64,000 bases of DNA from Pseudomonas ekonensis (GCF_019145435.1 NZ_JAHSTS010000001.1:2742001-2806000); one strand, 5' to 3'. Positions 8,724-18,523 are shown, counted from the first letter of the stretch. The notes: generated by a model from the sequence alone, not told the origin. Program-made: numbers and translations.

Positions 8724-8888
8724 TCAGGTTCGCGAAGGTCGAAGTGTTCCGTCGAAGTCACTCATTGCGGGCATCGGCAACGGTGCGTGCTGCTCCAGGT
8801 CGAGCAGATGCCGACAGTATTGCGTGAGGTATTCGCGTCGCTCCTCGTCGGTGATGTAGGGCACATGCCAAGCGATGAACGGCGGCAG
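8724..8888 (-). pseudogene. C-terminal remnant of a flavodoxin-fold NAD(P)H oxidoreductase-like gene
   Basis: One minus-strand frame reads LPPFIAWHVPYITDEERREY and continues to DFDGTLRPSRT before a TGA. This resembles the C-terminus of KefF/NAD(P)H-quinone oxidoreductase-type proteins. Nothing recognisable lies upstream in this frame, and no start codon or ribosome site is present. It appears to be a decayed tail left beside the tRNA gene. The family assignment is from memory of such tails and is tentative; that it is a fragment is clearer. Confidence 0.5.
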
Positions 8889-9011
8889 AGTCGCCCGACG
8901 CGCGCTTCGGGCCTGGGACTGGTGGGAGGAGAGAACACTCCAGACCCGTTCGAGTCGGATTGACCCGCCCTGAACCCGGCCGACGGCACCCGCTCGGCGG
9001 CGCGGCGACGC

Positions 9012-9914
9012 TCATTCGTCGAACGGTTGCCTGCCCAGCGTGTCCGTCATGTGGTCAACGAAGCAGGTGATGCGCGATGCCAACGTCGTGTTGCGGTAGT
9101 ACACCGCGTTGATCGGCTGGAGCACATCGAACGTTTCCCTGGAAAACAACTGCACCAGCCGCCCGCTGCGACGGTCCTCGCGCGTCATGAAGTCCGACAG
9201 GCAGACAATGCCCAGGCCCGCCAGCGCCATGTGCCGGAGCGTTTCGCCGCTGGACGATGCGATCGTCGGTTTGATGTGCAAGGTCGATCCGCCGGCTTCG
9301 CGCAGCGGCCAGTCGTTCAGCGATTCCGGCTGGCTGAAGCCCAGCAGCGCGTGCTTCTCAAGCTGGGCCGGGTCGGTCGGCGTGCCGTGGCGTGCCAGGT
9401 AGTCCGGGCTTGCGAGGATACGGATGCGGCTGCTGCCGATCGGCCGCGCATGCAGCGTGGAGTCCTTCAGCGGCCCGATGCGTAACGCCACATCTGTGCG
9501 CCGCTCGATCAGGTCGATGATGCCCTCGTTCGAGTTGAGCTCCAGCTCCACGTCCGGATAACGGGCGCGGAACCCCTCCAGGAGCGGCACGATGACGTGC
9601 AGCATGAAGGGCGTGGCCGCATCGACCCGCAGTCGCCCGACGGGTCGCCCCCGCCTTGCCGCCATGTGCTCCTCGGCTTCATCGACCGAGATCAGGATGG
9701 CACGGGCCCTCTGCAAGAAGGCCGCGCCCTCTTCCGTCAACTCCAGGCGCCGAGTGGTCCGTTGCAGCAACGTCGTCTGCAGCTTCTCCTCCAGGCGGCT
9801 GAGCGTGCGGCTGGTCGCCGAGACCGTCAGGCCGGCATGTTCCGCCGCCGCGGTGATGGAGCCGGTGTCCACGACGGCGACAAACGCCTGCAGTTCATCT
9901 AGCGTAGTTTTCAT
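9012..9914 (-). CDS. LysR-family transcriptional regulator
   Basis: The protein is 300 residues from the ATG at 9914. An N-terminal winged HTH (ITAAAEHAGLTVSATSRTLS) is followed by an effector-binding domain of the type with GRLRVDAATPF and DVALRIG. It is divergent from the MFS pump gene at 10015, with a 100-bp AT-richer intergenic region that would hold the operator. It probably controls the pump and the co-oriented reductase genes. Confidence 0.92.
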   Translation of the reverse strand: MKTTLDELQAFVAVVDTGSITAAAEHAGLTVSATSRTLSRLEEKLQTTLLQRTTRRLELTEEGAAFLQRARAILISVDEAEEHMAARRGRPVGRLRVDAATPFMLHVIVPLLEGFRARYPDVELELNSNEGIIDLIERRTDVALRIGPLKDSTLHARPIGSSRIRILASPDYLARHGTPTDPAQLEKHALLGFSQPESLNDWPLREAGGSTLHIKPTIASSSGETLRHMALAGLGIVCLSDFMTREDRRSGRLVQLFSRETFDVLQPINAVYYRNTTLASRITCFVDHMTDTLGRQPFDE

Positions 9915-10014
9915 TATTGACTTCAAATCAAATAAATTTGGCTTATACAGGGCTTAATCCGCAAATGTAAACACCGCACACTGCGCTCCATCGCTTAACC
10001 CACCGGATCGCACC

Positions 10015-11205
10015 ATGCCTCTTGCATTGCTCGCTCTCACCTTGGCGGCCTTCGCCATCGGTACCACGGAATTCGTGATCGTCGGCCTGATTCCGACCAT
10101 CGCTGCGGATCTCAATGTCTCACTGCCCAGCGCCGGCCTCCTGGTCAGCCTTTACGCCCTTGGCGTCGCCATCGGCGCACCGATCCTGACCGCGATGACG
10201 GGGCGCGTGCCGCGCAAGGCGCTGCTGGTCGGGCTGATGGCGCTGTTCACCGTCGGCAACCTGGTGGCCTGGCTGGCGCCCGGCTACGGCACGCTGATCG
10301 TTGCCCGCCTGTTGACCGGCTTGGCGCACGGCGTGTTCTTCAGCGTCGGCTCAATCGTCGCCACCAGCCTGGTGCCGCGCGAGAAGGCGGCCAGCGCCAT
10401 CGCCACCATGTTCAGCGGCATGACCGTGGCCTTTGTGACCGGCATCCCGCTGGGGACTTTCATCGGCCAGCACTTCGGCTGGCACGCCACCTTCCTGGCC
10501 GTTTCCGCCTTCGGCCTGGTCGCCCTCGTCGGTGCGCTGGTGCTGGTGCCGCGCAACATCCCGAACAACGCTCCCGCGCCGATCGCCCGGCAGTTGCGTG
10601 TGCTGCTGCAGCCGCGCCTGTTGCTGGTGTATGCGATGACGGCAGTCGGCTACGGCGGCTCTCTCATCGCCTTCACCTTTCTGGCGCCGATCCTCGAAGA
10701 GATCTCAGGCTTCAACGCCAACATGGTCAGCCTGGTGTTGCTGGCCTATGGCCTTTCGGTGGCGGTGGGCAATGTCTGGGGCGGTCGCATGGCCGACCGC
10801 AAGGGCCCGGTCGCGGCACTGAAGACTGTCTTCGGATTGCTCGCCCTCGTGTTGCTGGCGCTCACCTTCACTGCGTCGAGCAAGCCGCTGGTGCTGCTGA
10901 CGGTGCTGGCGTGGGGAGCCGTCGCGTTCGGCAGCGTCCCGGCCCTGCAAGTCTATGTCGTGCGCCAGGCCGAAAACGTTGTGCCTGATGCGAGCGACGT
11001 CGCTGCCGGCTTCAACATCTCCGCGTTCAACCTCGGTGTGGCCGGCGGTTCCTGGGCCGGCGCACAGGTCGTCGGCCACCTCGGCCTGGCCCATACGCCG
11101 TGGATCGCGGCGTTGGTGACCTTGCTCGCCCTGGGGCTCACGGCGCTGTCCGGCCGGCTGGACCTTCGCGCGGACTCGGCCCCGGCCCGACCTGCCCAAG
11201 CCTGA
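10015..11205 (+). CDS. MFS drug/metabolite efflux transporter (DHA1 family)
   Basis: This 396-residue protein has twelve predicted helices. The loop 2-3 signature region is [12 protein letters not shown], and motif C-like Gly/Pro stretches lie in helix 5 ([10 protein letters not shown]). [15 protein letters not shown] is the typical start of AraJ/YdhP-type pumps. It is divergent from a LysR regulator and followed 52 bp later by dkgB, so the pump and reductase may be co-transcribed. Confidence 0.9.
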   Translation: MPLALLALTLAAFAIGTTEFVIVGLIPTIAADLNVSLPSAGLLVSLYALGVAIGAPILTAMTGRVPRKALLVGLMALFTVGNLVAWLAPGYGTLIVARLLTGLAHGVFFSVGSIVATSLVPREKAASAIATMFSGMTVAFVTGIPLGTFIGQHFGWHATFLAVSAFGLVALVGALVLVPRNIPNNAPAPIARQLRVLLQPRLLLVYAMTAVGYGGSLIAFTFLAPILEEISGFNANMVSLVLLAYGLSVAVGNVWGGRMADRKGPVAALKTVFGLLALVLLALTFTASSKPLVLLTVLAWGAVAFGSVPALQVYVVRQAENVVPDASDVAAGFNISAFNLGVAGGSWAGAQVVGHLGLAHTPWIAALVTLLALGLTALSGRLDLRADSAPARPAQA

Positions 11206-11257
11206 TCGCATTCTCGGTTCTTTTTTTCTACCCCTCCATTCTTGCCAGGAGTTAATC

Positions 11258-12061
11258 ATGAGTGTTCCTTCCTTCGGCGTCGGCACCTTCCGCCTGACCG
11301 GCCAAACCGTCATCGACTCGGTGCGCACCGCACTGGAACTGGGTTACCGCGCGGTCGATACCGCACAGATCTATGGCAATGAGGCCGATGTCGGCCAGGC
11401 CATCGCCGAGAGCGGCGTCCCGCGGGACGAACTGTTCATCACCACCAAGATCTGGGTGGACAACTACGGCCGCGACGCACTGGTTCCCAGCCTGCGCGAA
11501 AGCTTGAAGAAACTGCGCACCGACTACGTGGACCTGACCCTCATCCACTGGCCCGCGCCGGGCAACGGCGTCGATCTGAGCGAATACATGGCGGCCCTGG
11601 CCGAAGCCAAGGCACTGGGCCTGACGCGCCAGATCGGCATTTCCAACTTCAACATCGAGTTGACCAGGCAGGCCATCGCCGCCGTCGGCAAAGAAGAGAT
11701 CGCCACCAACCAGATCGAACTCAGCCCGTACCTGCAGAGCGATGAACTGACCGCCTTCCTGAAGGAGCAAGGCATCGCCGTCACGTCCTACATGACCCTG
11801 GCCTACGGCAAGGCACTCAAGGATCCGGTGCTTGCGCAGATCGCCCAAAAGCATCAAGCCACGGTCGCCCAGGTCGCGCTGGCCTGGGCGCTGCAACGGG
11901 GCTATGCGGTGATTCCTTCCTCTACCCAGCGCGAGAACCTGGCCAGCAACCTGTTGGCCCGCGACCTGCGCCTGGATGCCGACGACATGGCCAGGATCCA
12001 ACAGCTGGAACGCAACGGTCGCGAAGTCAATCCCGAAGGCCTGGCTCCGGTCTGGGACTGA
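11258..12061 (+). CDS. dkgB: 2,5-diketo-D-gluconate reductase B-type aldo-keto reductase
   Basis: The 267 residues equal the length of E. coli DkgB, and the match is close throughout ([47 protein letters not shown]-type ending). The catalytic tetrad is visible: Asp and Tyr in DTAQIY, Lys in ITTKIW, His in LIHWP. The family reduces keto-sugars and small aldehydes such as methylglyoxal with NADPH in the cytoplasm. The start at 11258 follows CCAGGAG. Confidence 0.9.
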   Translation: MSVPSFGVGTFRLTGQTVIDSVRTALELGYRAVDTAQIYGNEADVGQAIAESGVPRDELFITTKIWVDNYGRDALVPSLRESLKKLRTDYVDLTLIHWPAPGNGVDLSEYMAALAEAKALGLTRQIGISNFNIELTRQAIAAVGKEEIATNQIELSPYLQSDELTAFLKEQGIAVTSYMTLAYGKALKDPVLAQIAQKHQATVAQVALAWALQRGYAVIPSSTQRENLASNLLARDLRLDADDMARIQQLERNGREVNPEGLAPVWD

Positions 12062-12075
12062 GTGAGGAAACCGCC

Positions 12076-13038
12076 ATGCGCTGCGCTCTCACCCGTTTGA
12101 CCGCCGGTGGTTTCAGCATCGGCATCGAGGCTCCGCTCGACAACGACTGGACGCCCGCCGGTGAACACGCTCGCCGGCAGGCCGGCCGTCTTCCGGGCGA
12201 GCCGGACCTGCGGCGTCATGCCGATCTGGCGCGGCTCGCCGACCGGCTGGGCTTTCGCGCCCTGTGGATTCGGGACGTGCCGCTCTATGACCCGTCCTTC
12301 GGGGATGCCGCCCAAGTGTTCGAGGTGTTCGCTTACCTCGGTTACCTGGCCGGCATCACCGAGGACATCCTGCTCGGCACCGCTGCGGTGGTGCTGCCAA
12401 TCCGCGAACCGTTGCTGACGTTGAAAGCGGCCGCGACCGTGCAGCGCTTGAGCGGCGACCGCCTGCTGCTCGGCGTCGCCAGCGGTGACCGGCCCGTGGA
12501 GTATCCGTTGTTCGGCCGCGATTTCGACAACCGCGGCGACAGCTTTCGCGAGCAAGTAGCGCTTCTGCGCGACGGCGCGGCGGGACAGCTGCCGTCCGGG
12601 CTGGCGGTTCTGCCCGCGCTGTCATCGCCGCTGCCGTTGCTGGTGGCCGGCCTGGCCCGGCAGCGTCCGGACTGGGTGGGCCAGCACATGGACGGCAGCC
12701 TGGCCTATCCGGGCTCACCTGACGACCACGCGCGCCGCCTCGCGGCCTGGCGCGCAGTGGCGGGCCAGAAACCCTACGCCACCTTCATCCACTTGGACCT
12801 GGACGAATGTCCCGGCGAACCCATGCAACGCTGGCGGTTCGGTTTCCGCTCAGGCCGCGATGCCCTCATCGCCGAGCTTCAAGCGTTGCGTGCAATCGGG
12901 GTCGACCACGTAAGCCTGCATTTTCGCCGCAACCGACGTCCTCTCGACGAAACGCTCCACGAGATCGCCGAGTACGTCTTGCCTCATTTCCATGCCCCAT
13001 CGGCCGACGCACACGCCGCGGCGGTGCCCGCAGCCTGA
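12076..13038 (+). CDS. Luciferase-like (LLM) flavin-dependent oxidoreductase
   Basis: The 320-residue protein begins 14 bp after dkgB. It has LLM-class TIM-barrel signatures: RLADRLGFRALWIRDVP, GYLAGITEDILLGTAAVVLP and GVASGDRPVEYPLFG. The order resembles the BA3436 subgroup of luciferase-type oxidoreductases. It would use reduced FMN or F420-like flavin; substrate unknown. Close spacing suggests an operon with dkgB and the cyclase-family gene. Confidence 0.82.
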   Translation: MRCALTRLTAGGFSIGIEAPLDNDWTPAGEHARRQAGRLPGEPDLRRHADLARLADRLGFRALWIRDVPLYDPSFGDAAQVFEVFAYLGYLAGITEDILLGTAAVVLPIREPLLTLKAAATVQRLSGDRLLLGVASGDRPVEYPLFGRDFDNRGDSFREQVALLRDGAAGQLPSGLAVLPALSSPLPLLVAGLARQRPDWVGQHMDGSLAYPGSPDDHARRLAAWRAVAGQKPYATFIHLDLDECPGEPMQRWRFGFRSGRDALIAELQALRAIGVDHVSLHFRRNRRPLDETLHEIAEYVLPHFHAPSADAHAAAVPAA

Positions 13039-13057
13039 ACAACACTGGAGATTCACC

Positions 13058-13996
13058 ATGAAGACCTTTACGGGATTCGCCCTGGCGGCCCTGTTGCCGC
13101 TTGCCATGCAAGCCGCATCCGCCGCCGACTGGTACCCGTCCGCCTATGGCCCGAACGATGAGATCGGCGCCGCCAACCTGATGACCCCGCAAGTGGTCAA
13201 GCAGGCGGTGGGTCTGGTCAAGAAGGGCAAGACCTCTGCGCTGGCCGTCCCCGTGGACAAGAACCTTCCGGCATTCCGCCACCGCAGCTTCCGCCTGTAC
13301 AACGTGCAGGTCGGGCAGCAGGCCGGCAAATCGCTGGGGCCGAACAAGTTCACCTTCAACGATGAACTGGTGAACGCCTGGACCGGCGTCGGCACCCAGC
13401 TCAACGGGATCGGCCACATCGGCATCGACAACGTGTACTACAACGGCAACAAGGCGGCCGACTTCGTGACAGTCGATGGCGTCACCAAGCTCGGCATGGA
13501 GAAAGTGCCGCCGATGGTGACCCGCGGCGTGGTGCTGGACATGACGGCCCATTACGGCAAAGCCATCGTGCCCGGCGGCACCGAGTTCAGCGTGGCCGAC
13601 CTCAAAGCCGTGCTGAAGCAGCAAGGCTTGACCCTGCGCAAGGGCGATGTGGTGCTGTTCAATACCGGTTGGCTGGAACTGATCGGCAAAGACGACAAGC
13701 AGTTCCTGGAAGTGGAACCCGGCATCGGCATGGAAGCGGCGCAGTGGCTGGCGGATCAGGGCATCGTCGCCTTCGGCGGTGACACCTGGGCCTCCGAGGT
13801 CTATCCGAACCCGCATGGCAAGGACGAATTCCCGGTCAACCAGTACATGCTCGCCAAGCGCGGCATCTACAACCTGGAACTGATCGACAGCCGCGCGCTG
13901 GTGCGCGACAAGGCCTGGGAGTTCCTGTTCGTGCTCGGCCAGCCGCTGTATGTGGGCTCCACCCAGGTCAACATCAACCCGGTCGCCATTTACTGA
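13058..13996 (+). CDS. Secreted cyclase/kynurenine formamidase-like family protein
   Basis: The ATG at 13058 has GGAG 8 nt upstream. It gives 312 residues with a clear signal peptide (cleavage near SAADW), so the protein is periplasmic. It follows the cyclase-family (PF04199-type) pattern. However, the metal-binding motif HxGTHxDxxxH reads GVGTQLNGIGH, keeping only the last His. A later GDVVLFNTGW and FGGDTWASE are conserved family blocks. The changed ligands may mean another metal mode or loss of hydrolase activity. Confidence 0.75.
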   Translation: MKTFTGFALAALLPLAMQAASAADWYPSAYGPNDEIGAANLMTPQVVKQAVGLVKKGKTSALAVPVDKNLPAFRHRSFRLYNVQVGQQAGKSLGPNKFTFNDELVNAWTGVGTQLNGIGHIGIDNVYYNGNKAADFVTVDGVTKLGMEKVPPMVTRGVVLDMTAHYGKAIVPGGTEFSVADLKAVLKQQGLTLRKGDVVLFNTGWLELIGKDDKQFLEVEPGIGMEAAQWLADQGIVAFGGDTWASEVYPNPHGKDEFPVNQYMLAKRGIYNLELIDSRALVRDKAWEFLFVLGQPLYVGSTQVNINPVAIY

Positions 13997-14179
13997 CCGC
14001 CTGACCGCCAAGGCCCGGGTGCGCTGCGGTTGCTCCCGCGGCGGGCCTGGCGCCCCGATTCGTGATTCCTGGTCAAAAGTCATTGGTGCGGCGATGGCTT
14101 AATCCGTCCGCGCAAGGTAGCGATACTGCGCACACCCGAGCGATCCGCTCCCCCTCAATCGCCAACCGGAGACCCTCCG

Positions 14180-14257
14180 ATGACCCTGCATGATCAGACC
14201 TTCCACCGAATACCAGGCACGCCGACCGAATTCGCCCCGCAGGAGCTCGCCCCATGA
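14180..14257 (+). CDS. Possible 25-residue leader ORF coupled to the MFS gene
   Basis: An ATG preceded by GGAG opens a 25-codon frame (MTLHDQTFHRIPGT at its start) whose TGA overlaps the pump's ATG as ATGA. It could be a translational-coupling leader or the stub of a deleted gene. No family was recognised. The position relative to a downstream start is its only strong support. Confidence 0.35.
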   Translation: MTLHDQTFHRIPGTPTEFAPQELAP

Positions 14258-15426
14258 AGCCCGGACACGTTCTGACGGCCCTGGCCATCGGTGCCTTCGG
14301 CATCGGCACCACAGAGTTCACGCCCATGGGACTGCTGCCGGTAATTGCCGAAGGCATGGACGTCAGCATCCCCAGCGCCGGCATGCTGGTGACCGCCTAC
14401 GCCATCGGCGTGATGGTGGGCGCCCCGATCATGACGCTGCTGTTCAGCCGCTTCGGCAAGCGCGGCGCGCTGATCGCACTGATGGCCATCTTCACCCTCG
14501 GCAACCTGCTCTCGGCCCTGGCGCCCGGCTACGGCACGCTGCTTGCCTCGCGCCTGATCACCAGCCTCAACCACGGCGCCTTTTTCGGGCTGGGGGCGGT
14601 GGTGGCCGCCAGCGTCGTGCCCCGCGAGAAACAGGCCAGTGCCATCGCCACGATGTTCATGGGCCTGACCCTCGCCAACATCGGCGGCGTCCCCGCCGCC
14701 ACCTGGGTCGGCCAGCAGATCGGCTGGCGCATGGCCTTCGCCGGCACCGCGCTGCTCGGCATCCTCGCCATGGCCGCGTTGTGGTTCGCCTTGCCCAAGG
14801 GCGAGCGCGGCAGCGTGCCGGATGTGCGCCGCGAACTGGCGGTGATCGCCCGGCCCAACGTGCTCCTGGCCATGGCCGCCACGGTGCTCGGCGCCGGTGC
14901 CATGTTCACCCTCTACACCTATGTCGCCCCGGTGCTGGCCGAATTGACCGGCGCCTCGGACCGATTCGTCACCTTGGGCCTGGTGCTGATCGGCGTAGGC
15001 TTCACTCTCGGCAATAGCCTGGGCGGCCGCCTGGCCGACTGGTCGCTGGACGGCTCGGCACGGATCTTCCTCGGCACGCTGGCCGTGATCATGGTGCTGA
15101 TGCCGCTGGTGCTGGGCAGCCACATCGGCGCTGCCCTGGCCTTGCTGGCCTGGGGCATGTTCACCTTCGCCGTGGTGCCGCCGCTGCAGATGCGCGTGAT
15201 GATCGCCGCGGCCGAGGCCCCGGGCCTGGCGTCCTCGATCAACGTCGGCGCGTTCAACCTCGGCAACGCGGTGGGCGCGGCACTGGGCGGCGGCGTCATC
15301 AGCCTGGATCTTGGCTATGCTGCAATACCGGTCGCCGGCGGCCTGCTGGCGGCAGGCGGACTGTTGCTGGTCTGGCTTGGCGGACGCGGCGAGGCCACGG
15401 ACAAAGCCATCGGCGAGGCTGCGTAA
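14254..15426 (+). CDS. MFS efflux transporter (AraJ-like)
   Basis: This 390-residue, twelve-helix protein starts GAFGIGTTEFTPMGLLPVIA and has FSRFGKRGALI at loop 2-3, the AraJ/DHA1 pattern. It resembles the MFS protein at 10015 but is clearly distinct. Immediately downstream are a LysR gene fragment and a short-chain dehydrogenase. The locus therefore looks assembled from pieces of a larger pump-reductase-regulator unit. Confidence 0.9.
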   Translation: MKPGHVLTALAIGAFGIGTTEFTPMGLLPVIAEGMDVSIPSAGMLVTAYAIGVMVGAPIMTLLFSRFGKRGALIALMAIFTLGNLLSALAPGYGTLLASRLITSLNHGAFFGLGAVVAASVVPREKQASAIATMFMGLTLANIGGVPAATWVGQQIGWRMAFAGTALLGILAMAALWFALPKGERGSVPDVRRELAVIARPNVLLAMAATVLGAGAMFTLYTYVAPVLAELTGASDRFVTLGLVLIGVGFTLGNSLGGRLADWSLDGSARIFLGTLAVIMVLMPLVLGSHIGAALALLAWGMFTFAVVPPLQMRVMIAAAEAPGLASSINVGAFNLGNAVGAALGGGVISLDLGYAAIPVAGGLLAAGGLLLVWLGGRGEATDKAIGEAA

Positions 15427-15443
15427 CATCGCAAGGCGGCCCT

Positions 15444-15539
15444 CGCATCGGCTACGCCAACCACGCCATCCACACCGGCGTGCTCTCCGGCGCGGTGCGG
15501 GCGGTCCGTGGCGAACGTCCGCAGATCCACAACGCCCTT
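15444..15539 (+). pseudogene. Internal fragment of a LysR regulator gene
   Basis: The frame reads RIGYANHAIHTGVLSGAVRA then ERPQIHNAL. This lines up with CIGYVSHAIHAGVLPEALRH and ERPGIHIAL in the effector domain of the intact LysR gene at 19695. The fragment is about 32 codons and lies in the gap between the pump gene and the SDR gene. It is a scar of deletion or recombination rather than a functional gene. Confidence 0.7.
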
Positions 15540-15555
15540 CCATAGGAGCCATCCC

Positions 15556-16353
15556 ATGAACATCGACCTCGGCGGACGCACCGCCATCATCAGCGGCTCG
15601 ACCAGCGGTATCGGCCTGGCCATCGCCCGCGGCCTGGCACGTGCCCATGCCGACGTGGTCATCGCCGGCCGCAGCCAGAAATCGGTGGACGCCGCCCTGA
15701 CCGAACTTCGCGCCCAGGGCGGGCGCGGCCATGCCCAGGGCGTCGTCGCCGACCTGGGCACCGCCGCCGGCGCCGAAACCCTGTTCGCCGCCCACCCCAC
15801 GGCCGACATCCTGGTCAACAACCTGGGCATCTACGACGATGTCGACTTCTTCGAAGTGACCGACAGCGAGTGGATCCGTTTCTACGAAACCAACGTCATG
15901 TCCGGCGTGCGCCTGGCTCGCCACTACGCACCGGGGATGGTGGAGAAAGGCTGGGGCCGGATCCTGTTCATCTCCTCCGAATCGGGCATCGCCATCCCTG
16001 CCGACATGATCAACTACGGCGTGACCAAGAGCGCCAACCTCGCCGTCTCTCACGGCCTGGCCAAGCGTCTGGCGGGAACCGGCGTCACCGTCAACGCCGT
16101 GCTGCCCGGACCGACCCTGACCGACGGCGTCGCCAACCTGGTGGCCGATGCGGCCAAGGCCTCCGGCCGCAGCCTCCGCGAAGAGGCTGACCATTTCGTG
16201 CGCAGCGCCCGCCCGAGCTCGATCATCCAGCGCGTCGCCGAGGTCGACGAGGTCGCCCACCTGGCGGTCTACCTCGCGTCCCCTTACTCCTCCGCCACCA
16301 CCGGAGCGGCCCTGCGGGTCGACGGCGGTGTGGTCGACAGCCTGGCGATCTGA
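15556..16353 (+). CDS. SDR-family oxidoreductase (paralogue of 18779-19570)
   Basis: The start at 15556 follows TAGGAG. The 265-residue protein has the cofactor motif SGSTSGIG, NNLGIY, and the catalytic Ser, Tyr and Lys in SSESG...NYGVTKS. About three quarters of its residues match the SDR at 18779-19570 by eye, including the last 20 residues almost exactly. Cytoplasmic NAD(P)-dependent reduction of an unknown carbonyl is expected. Confidence 0.88.
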   Translation: MNIDLGGRTAIISGSTSGIGLAIARGLARAHADVVIAGRSQKSVDAALTELRAQGGRGHAQGVVADLGTAAGAETLFAAHPTADILVNNLGIYDDVDFFEVTDSEWIRFYETNVMSGVRLARHYAPGMVEKGWGRILFISSESGIAIPADMINYGVTKSANLAVSHGLAKRLAGTGVTVNAVLPGPTLTDGVANLVADAAKASGRSLREEADHFVRSARPSSIIQRVAEVDEVAHLAVYLASPYSSATTGAALRVDGGVVDSLAI

Positions 16354-16371
16354 ACGCCCGCTTCACCCCAA

Positions 16372-16395
16372 GGGCCGCTGCACAGCGGCCCTTTT
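16372..16395 (+). terminator. Rho-independent terminator after the SDR gene
   Basis: GGGCCGCTG-CAC-AGCGGCCC is followed by TTTT, 18 bp after the SDR stop codon. Confidence 0.85.
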
Positions 16396-16474
16396 ACTTG
16401 GGCGGTCGCGACGCAACGGTCTAGTCCTGAAACAGGTGTGAACCTTATTCAGGACGGGACAGTTCCCTTTTCTG

Positions 16475-17386
16475 CTATCGCTGCATGCCGTGTTGACCGT
16501 GCTCGGCATCAAGAATGCCGTGATGACGATACTTCATGTACTCCTGCGAGAAGTCCAGGTACGCCCGCACAATGGCAGACGGGTGACGATGCGATGGGTA
16601 GAGCAAGTTGATTTGCTGCTCCGGAAGTGGATGTTCGGGAAGTAGCGCAAGTAACTTCCCTTCCCGGATGGCACTCGCCGCCAGAAATGGCGGAAGCTCC
16701 GTCACCACATCACCCGCCAACGCCCGACTGCGCAGGTGCGCATAGTCGTTGGTGGACAGTATCGCTTCAGGTTTGAATACCACTCCCCCCAACTGCCATG
16801 TCGCATTGGGGCCCTGACTCCAGACCGCACAGGGATAGTCGGACAGAGCCTCGATGCTACCAAGTGCACCGAGCCGTTCAATCAACGCCGGACTGGCCAC
16901 GAGAATGTGACGATAGGTCAGCATGCGGCGGGCGACCATAGTCTCGTGCGCGATCATGCCGACACGCAGAGCCACATCGACGCCGTCTTCGATGAGATCG
17001 ATGCGGCGCTCGGTGGTGTAGACGCTGATCTGGATCTGCGAATAGCGGCGCTGGAAAGCCGCCAGTACCTCCCACCACGGCTCAAACGAGGGCGGTAATG
17101 ACAGCCGCAAGTGTCCCTTCAAATGAGCCTGATCACTGATCACGGCCTGTTCGCCTTCAATCAAAGCCTCAATGCCACGGCTGGCGTGTTCGTACAACCG
17201 CGTCCCTGAATCCGTGAGTTTGGTGCCACGTACAGAACGTTCGAGCAACTGCACCTTCAACTGCTGTTCAAGCTCGCGAATGCGTCGGCTCAAGGTCGGC
17301 AGCGGAATGCTCAGGCGCTCGGCTGCGGCCGAGAGGCTACCGGTCTGCGCCACGCTCACGAACATCCGGACAGCGTTGAAATCCAT
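16475..17386 (-). CDS. LysR-family transcriptional regulator
   Basis: From ATG 17386 (GAGGAG upstream) the protein has 303 residues. The winged HTH is LSAAAERLSIPLPTLSRRIR, and the effector domain includes RIDLIEDGVDVALRVG. It is divergent from the quinone-oxidoreductase-type gene at 17520 across 133 bp, making that gene its likely target. This is the usual LysR length; nothing is missing. Confidence 0.92.
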   Translation of the reverse strand: MDFNAVRMFVSVAQTGSLSAAAERLSIPLPTLSRRIRELEQQLKVQLLERSVRGTKLTDSGTRLYEHASRGIEALIEGEQAVISDQAHLKGHLRLSLPPSFEPWWEVLAAFQRRYSQIQISVYTTERRIDLIEDGVDVALRVGMIAHETMVARRMLTYRHILVASPALIERLGALGSIEALSDYPCAVWSQGPNATWQLGGVVFKPEAILSTNDYAHLRSRALAGDVVTELPPFLAASAIREGKLLALLPEHPLPEQQINLLYPSHRHPSAIVRAYLDFSQEYMKYRHHGILDAEHGQHGMQR

Positions 17387-17519
17387 TACCGCACTCCTCT
17401 CATTTTTGAGACCAAGCCTATCTCCCATATGGATTATGTTCCAGATTCGAGTGGTGGATAGTGTGTTCGCTGGCTTGAACGCCAACGCTTCAACTGACCA
17501 CCTGCCTGAGGAGGCAACC

Positions 17520-18506
17520 ATGAAAGCTTATGTCATTGAACAACCGGGCGGCCCGGAAGTCCTGCAACTGCGAGACATCCCGTCCCCCGAACCAACGTCG
17601 GACGAAGTGCAAATCCGCGTCCGTGCGTTTGGCCTCAACCGCGCCGAAACCTACCTGCGCGCTGGCAAAATGGGGGATATCACCACACCGCGCGTGCCCG
17701 GCATCGAGGCCGTGGGCGAAGTCATCCATGACCCCGCCGGGGTTCTGCGCCCCGGTCAGCGCGTGGCCACAGCCATGGGCGGCATGCAGTTCAGCCGTAA
17801 TGGCAGCTATGCCGAGCAGGTTACGGTTCTTCGCAACAATGTGATCTCACTGGACGACACTTCTCTCTCGTGGGAAGAACTCGCCACGCTTGCGCAGGCG
17901 TATCTCACTGTCTGGGGGGCGCTCGACAAGAGTTTGGCCATTCAACAAGGACAGACGTTGCTGATTCGGGGAGGCACTTCATCGATCGGCCTGGCTGCCC
18001 TCACTTATGCGAAGGCCCGCGGATTAACGGTGATCGCAACGACGCGTTCCGCTGCGAACACCCAACGACTTTACGAAATGGGCGCCGACGAGGTACTCGT
18101 CGACAACGGTGACATCGCTCAGCGCGTTCGCGAAGTCACTCCTCCAGGGGTGGATGCCGCACTGGAAATCGTCGGTGCCCCAACACTGCGCGACACGATC
18201 AAAACGCTGCGACCGTTCGGCGCAGTGAGCGTCATCGGCCTGCTCGGCGGCCCGCCGGTAGTGGAGCAATTTCACCTGATGCAGGACCTGCCAGCGGGCA
18301 CGCGACTGAACTTCTTTCCGAGCGGTTTACTGGGGACACCGGCCTTGCCGTTGCACGACACGCCGCTGCCATGGCTCGCAAAGGAAATCACGGCCAAGAG
18401 AATGCCTTCCATCCGTACCCGAACCTTCGCTTTCGACGAGGTTCGCCAAGCGCATCGCTTGATGGAAAGCGATCGCGCACTTGGCAAGCTCGTCGTCCTG
18501 CTCTGA
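17520..18506 (+). CDS. Zinc-independent MDR-family quinone oxidoreductase/alcohol dehydrogenase-like protein
   Basis: The 328-residue protein starts MKAYVIEQPGGPEVLQL after GAGGAGG. It has the GroES-like domain (GLNRAETYLRAG) and a Rossmann domain with RGGTSSIGLAAL. The zinc-ligand cysteines of true alcohol dehydrogenases are absent, as in NADPH:quinone reductases (QOR). A divergent LysR gene probably regulates it. A tiny truncated secreted ORF follows 17 bp downstream. Confidence 0.87.
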   Translation: MKAYVIEQPGGPEVLQLRDIPSPEPTSDEVQIRVRAFGLNRAETYLRAGKMGDITTPRVPGIEAVGEVIHDPAGVLRPGQRVATAMGGMQFSRNGSYAEQVTVLRNNVISLDDTSLSWEELATLAQAYLTVWGALDKSLAIQQGQTLLIRGGTSSIGLAALTYAKARGLTVIATTRSAANTQRLYEMGADEVLVDNGDIAQRVREVTPPGVDAALEIVGAPTLRDTIKTLRPFGAVSVIGLLGGPPVVEQFHLMQDLPAGTRLNFFPSGLLGTPALPLHDTPLPWLAKEITAKRMPSIRTRTFAFDEVRQAHRLMESDRALGKLVVLL

Positions 18507-18523
18507 CATTGAGGAGTACTGCC

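Noticed and set aside
8694..8963. Plus-strand 89-codon frame next to tRNA-Ser
   Set aside because: It lies opposite the better-supported oxidoreductase tail, has no ribosome site and a low-complexity C-terminus.
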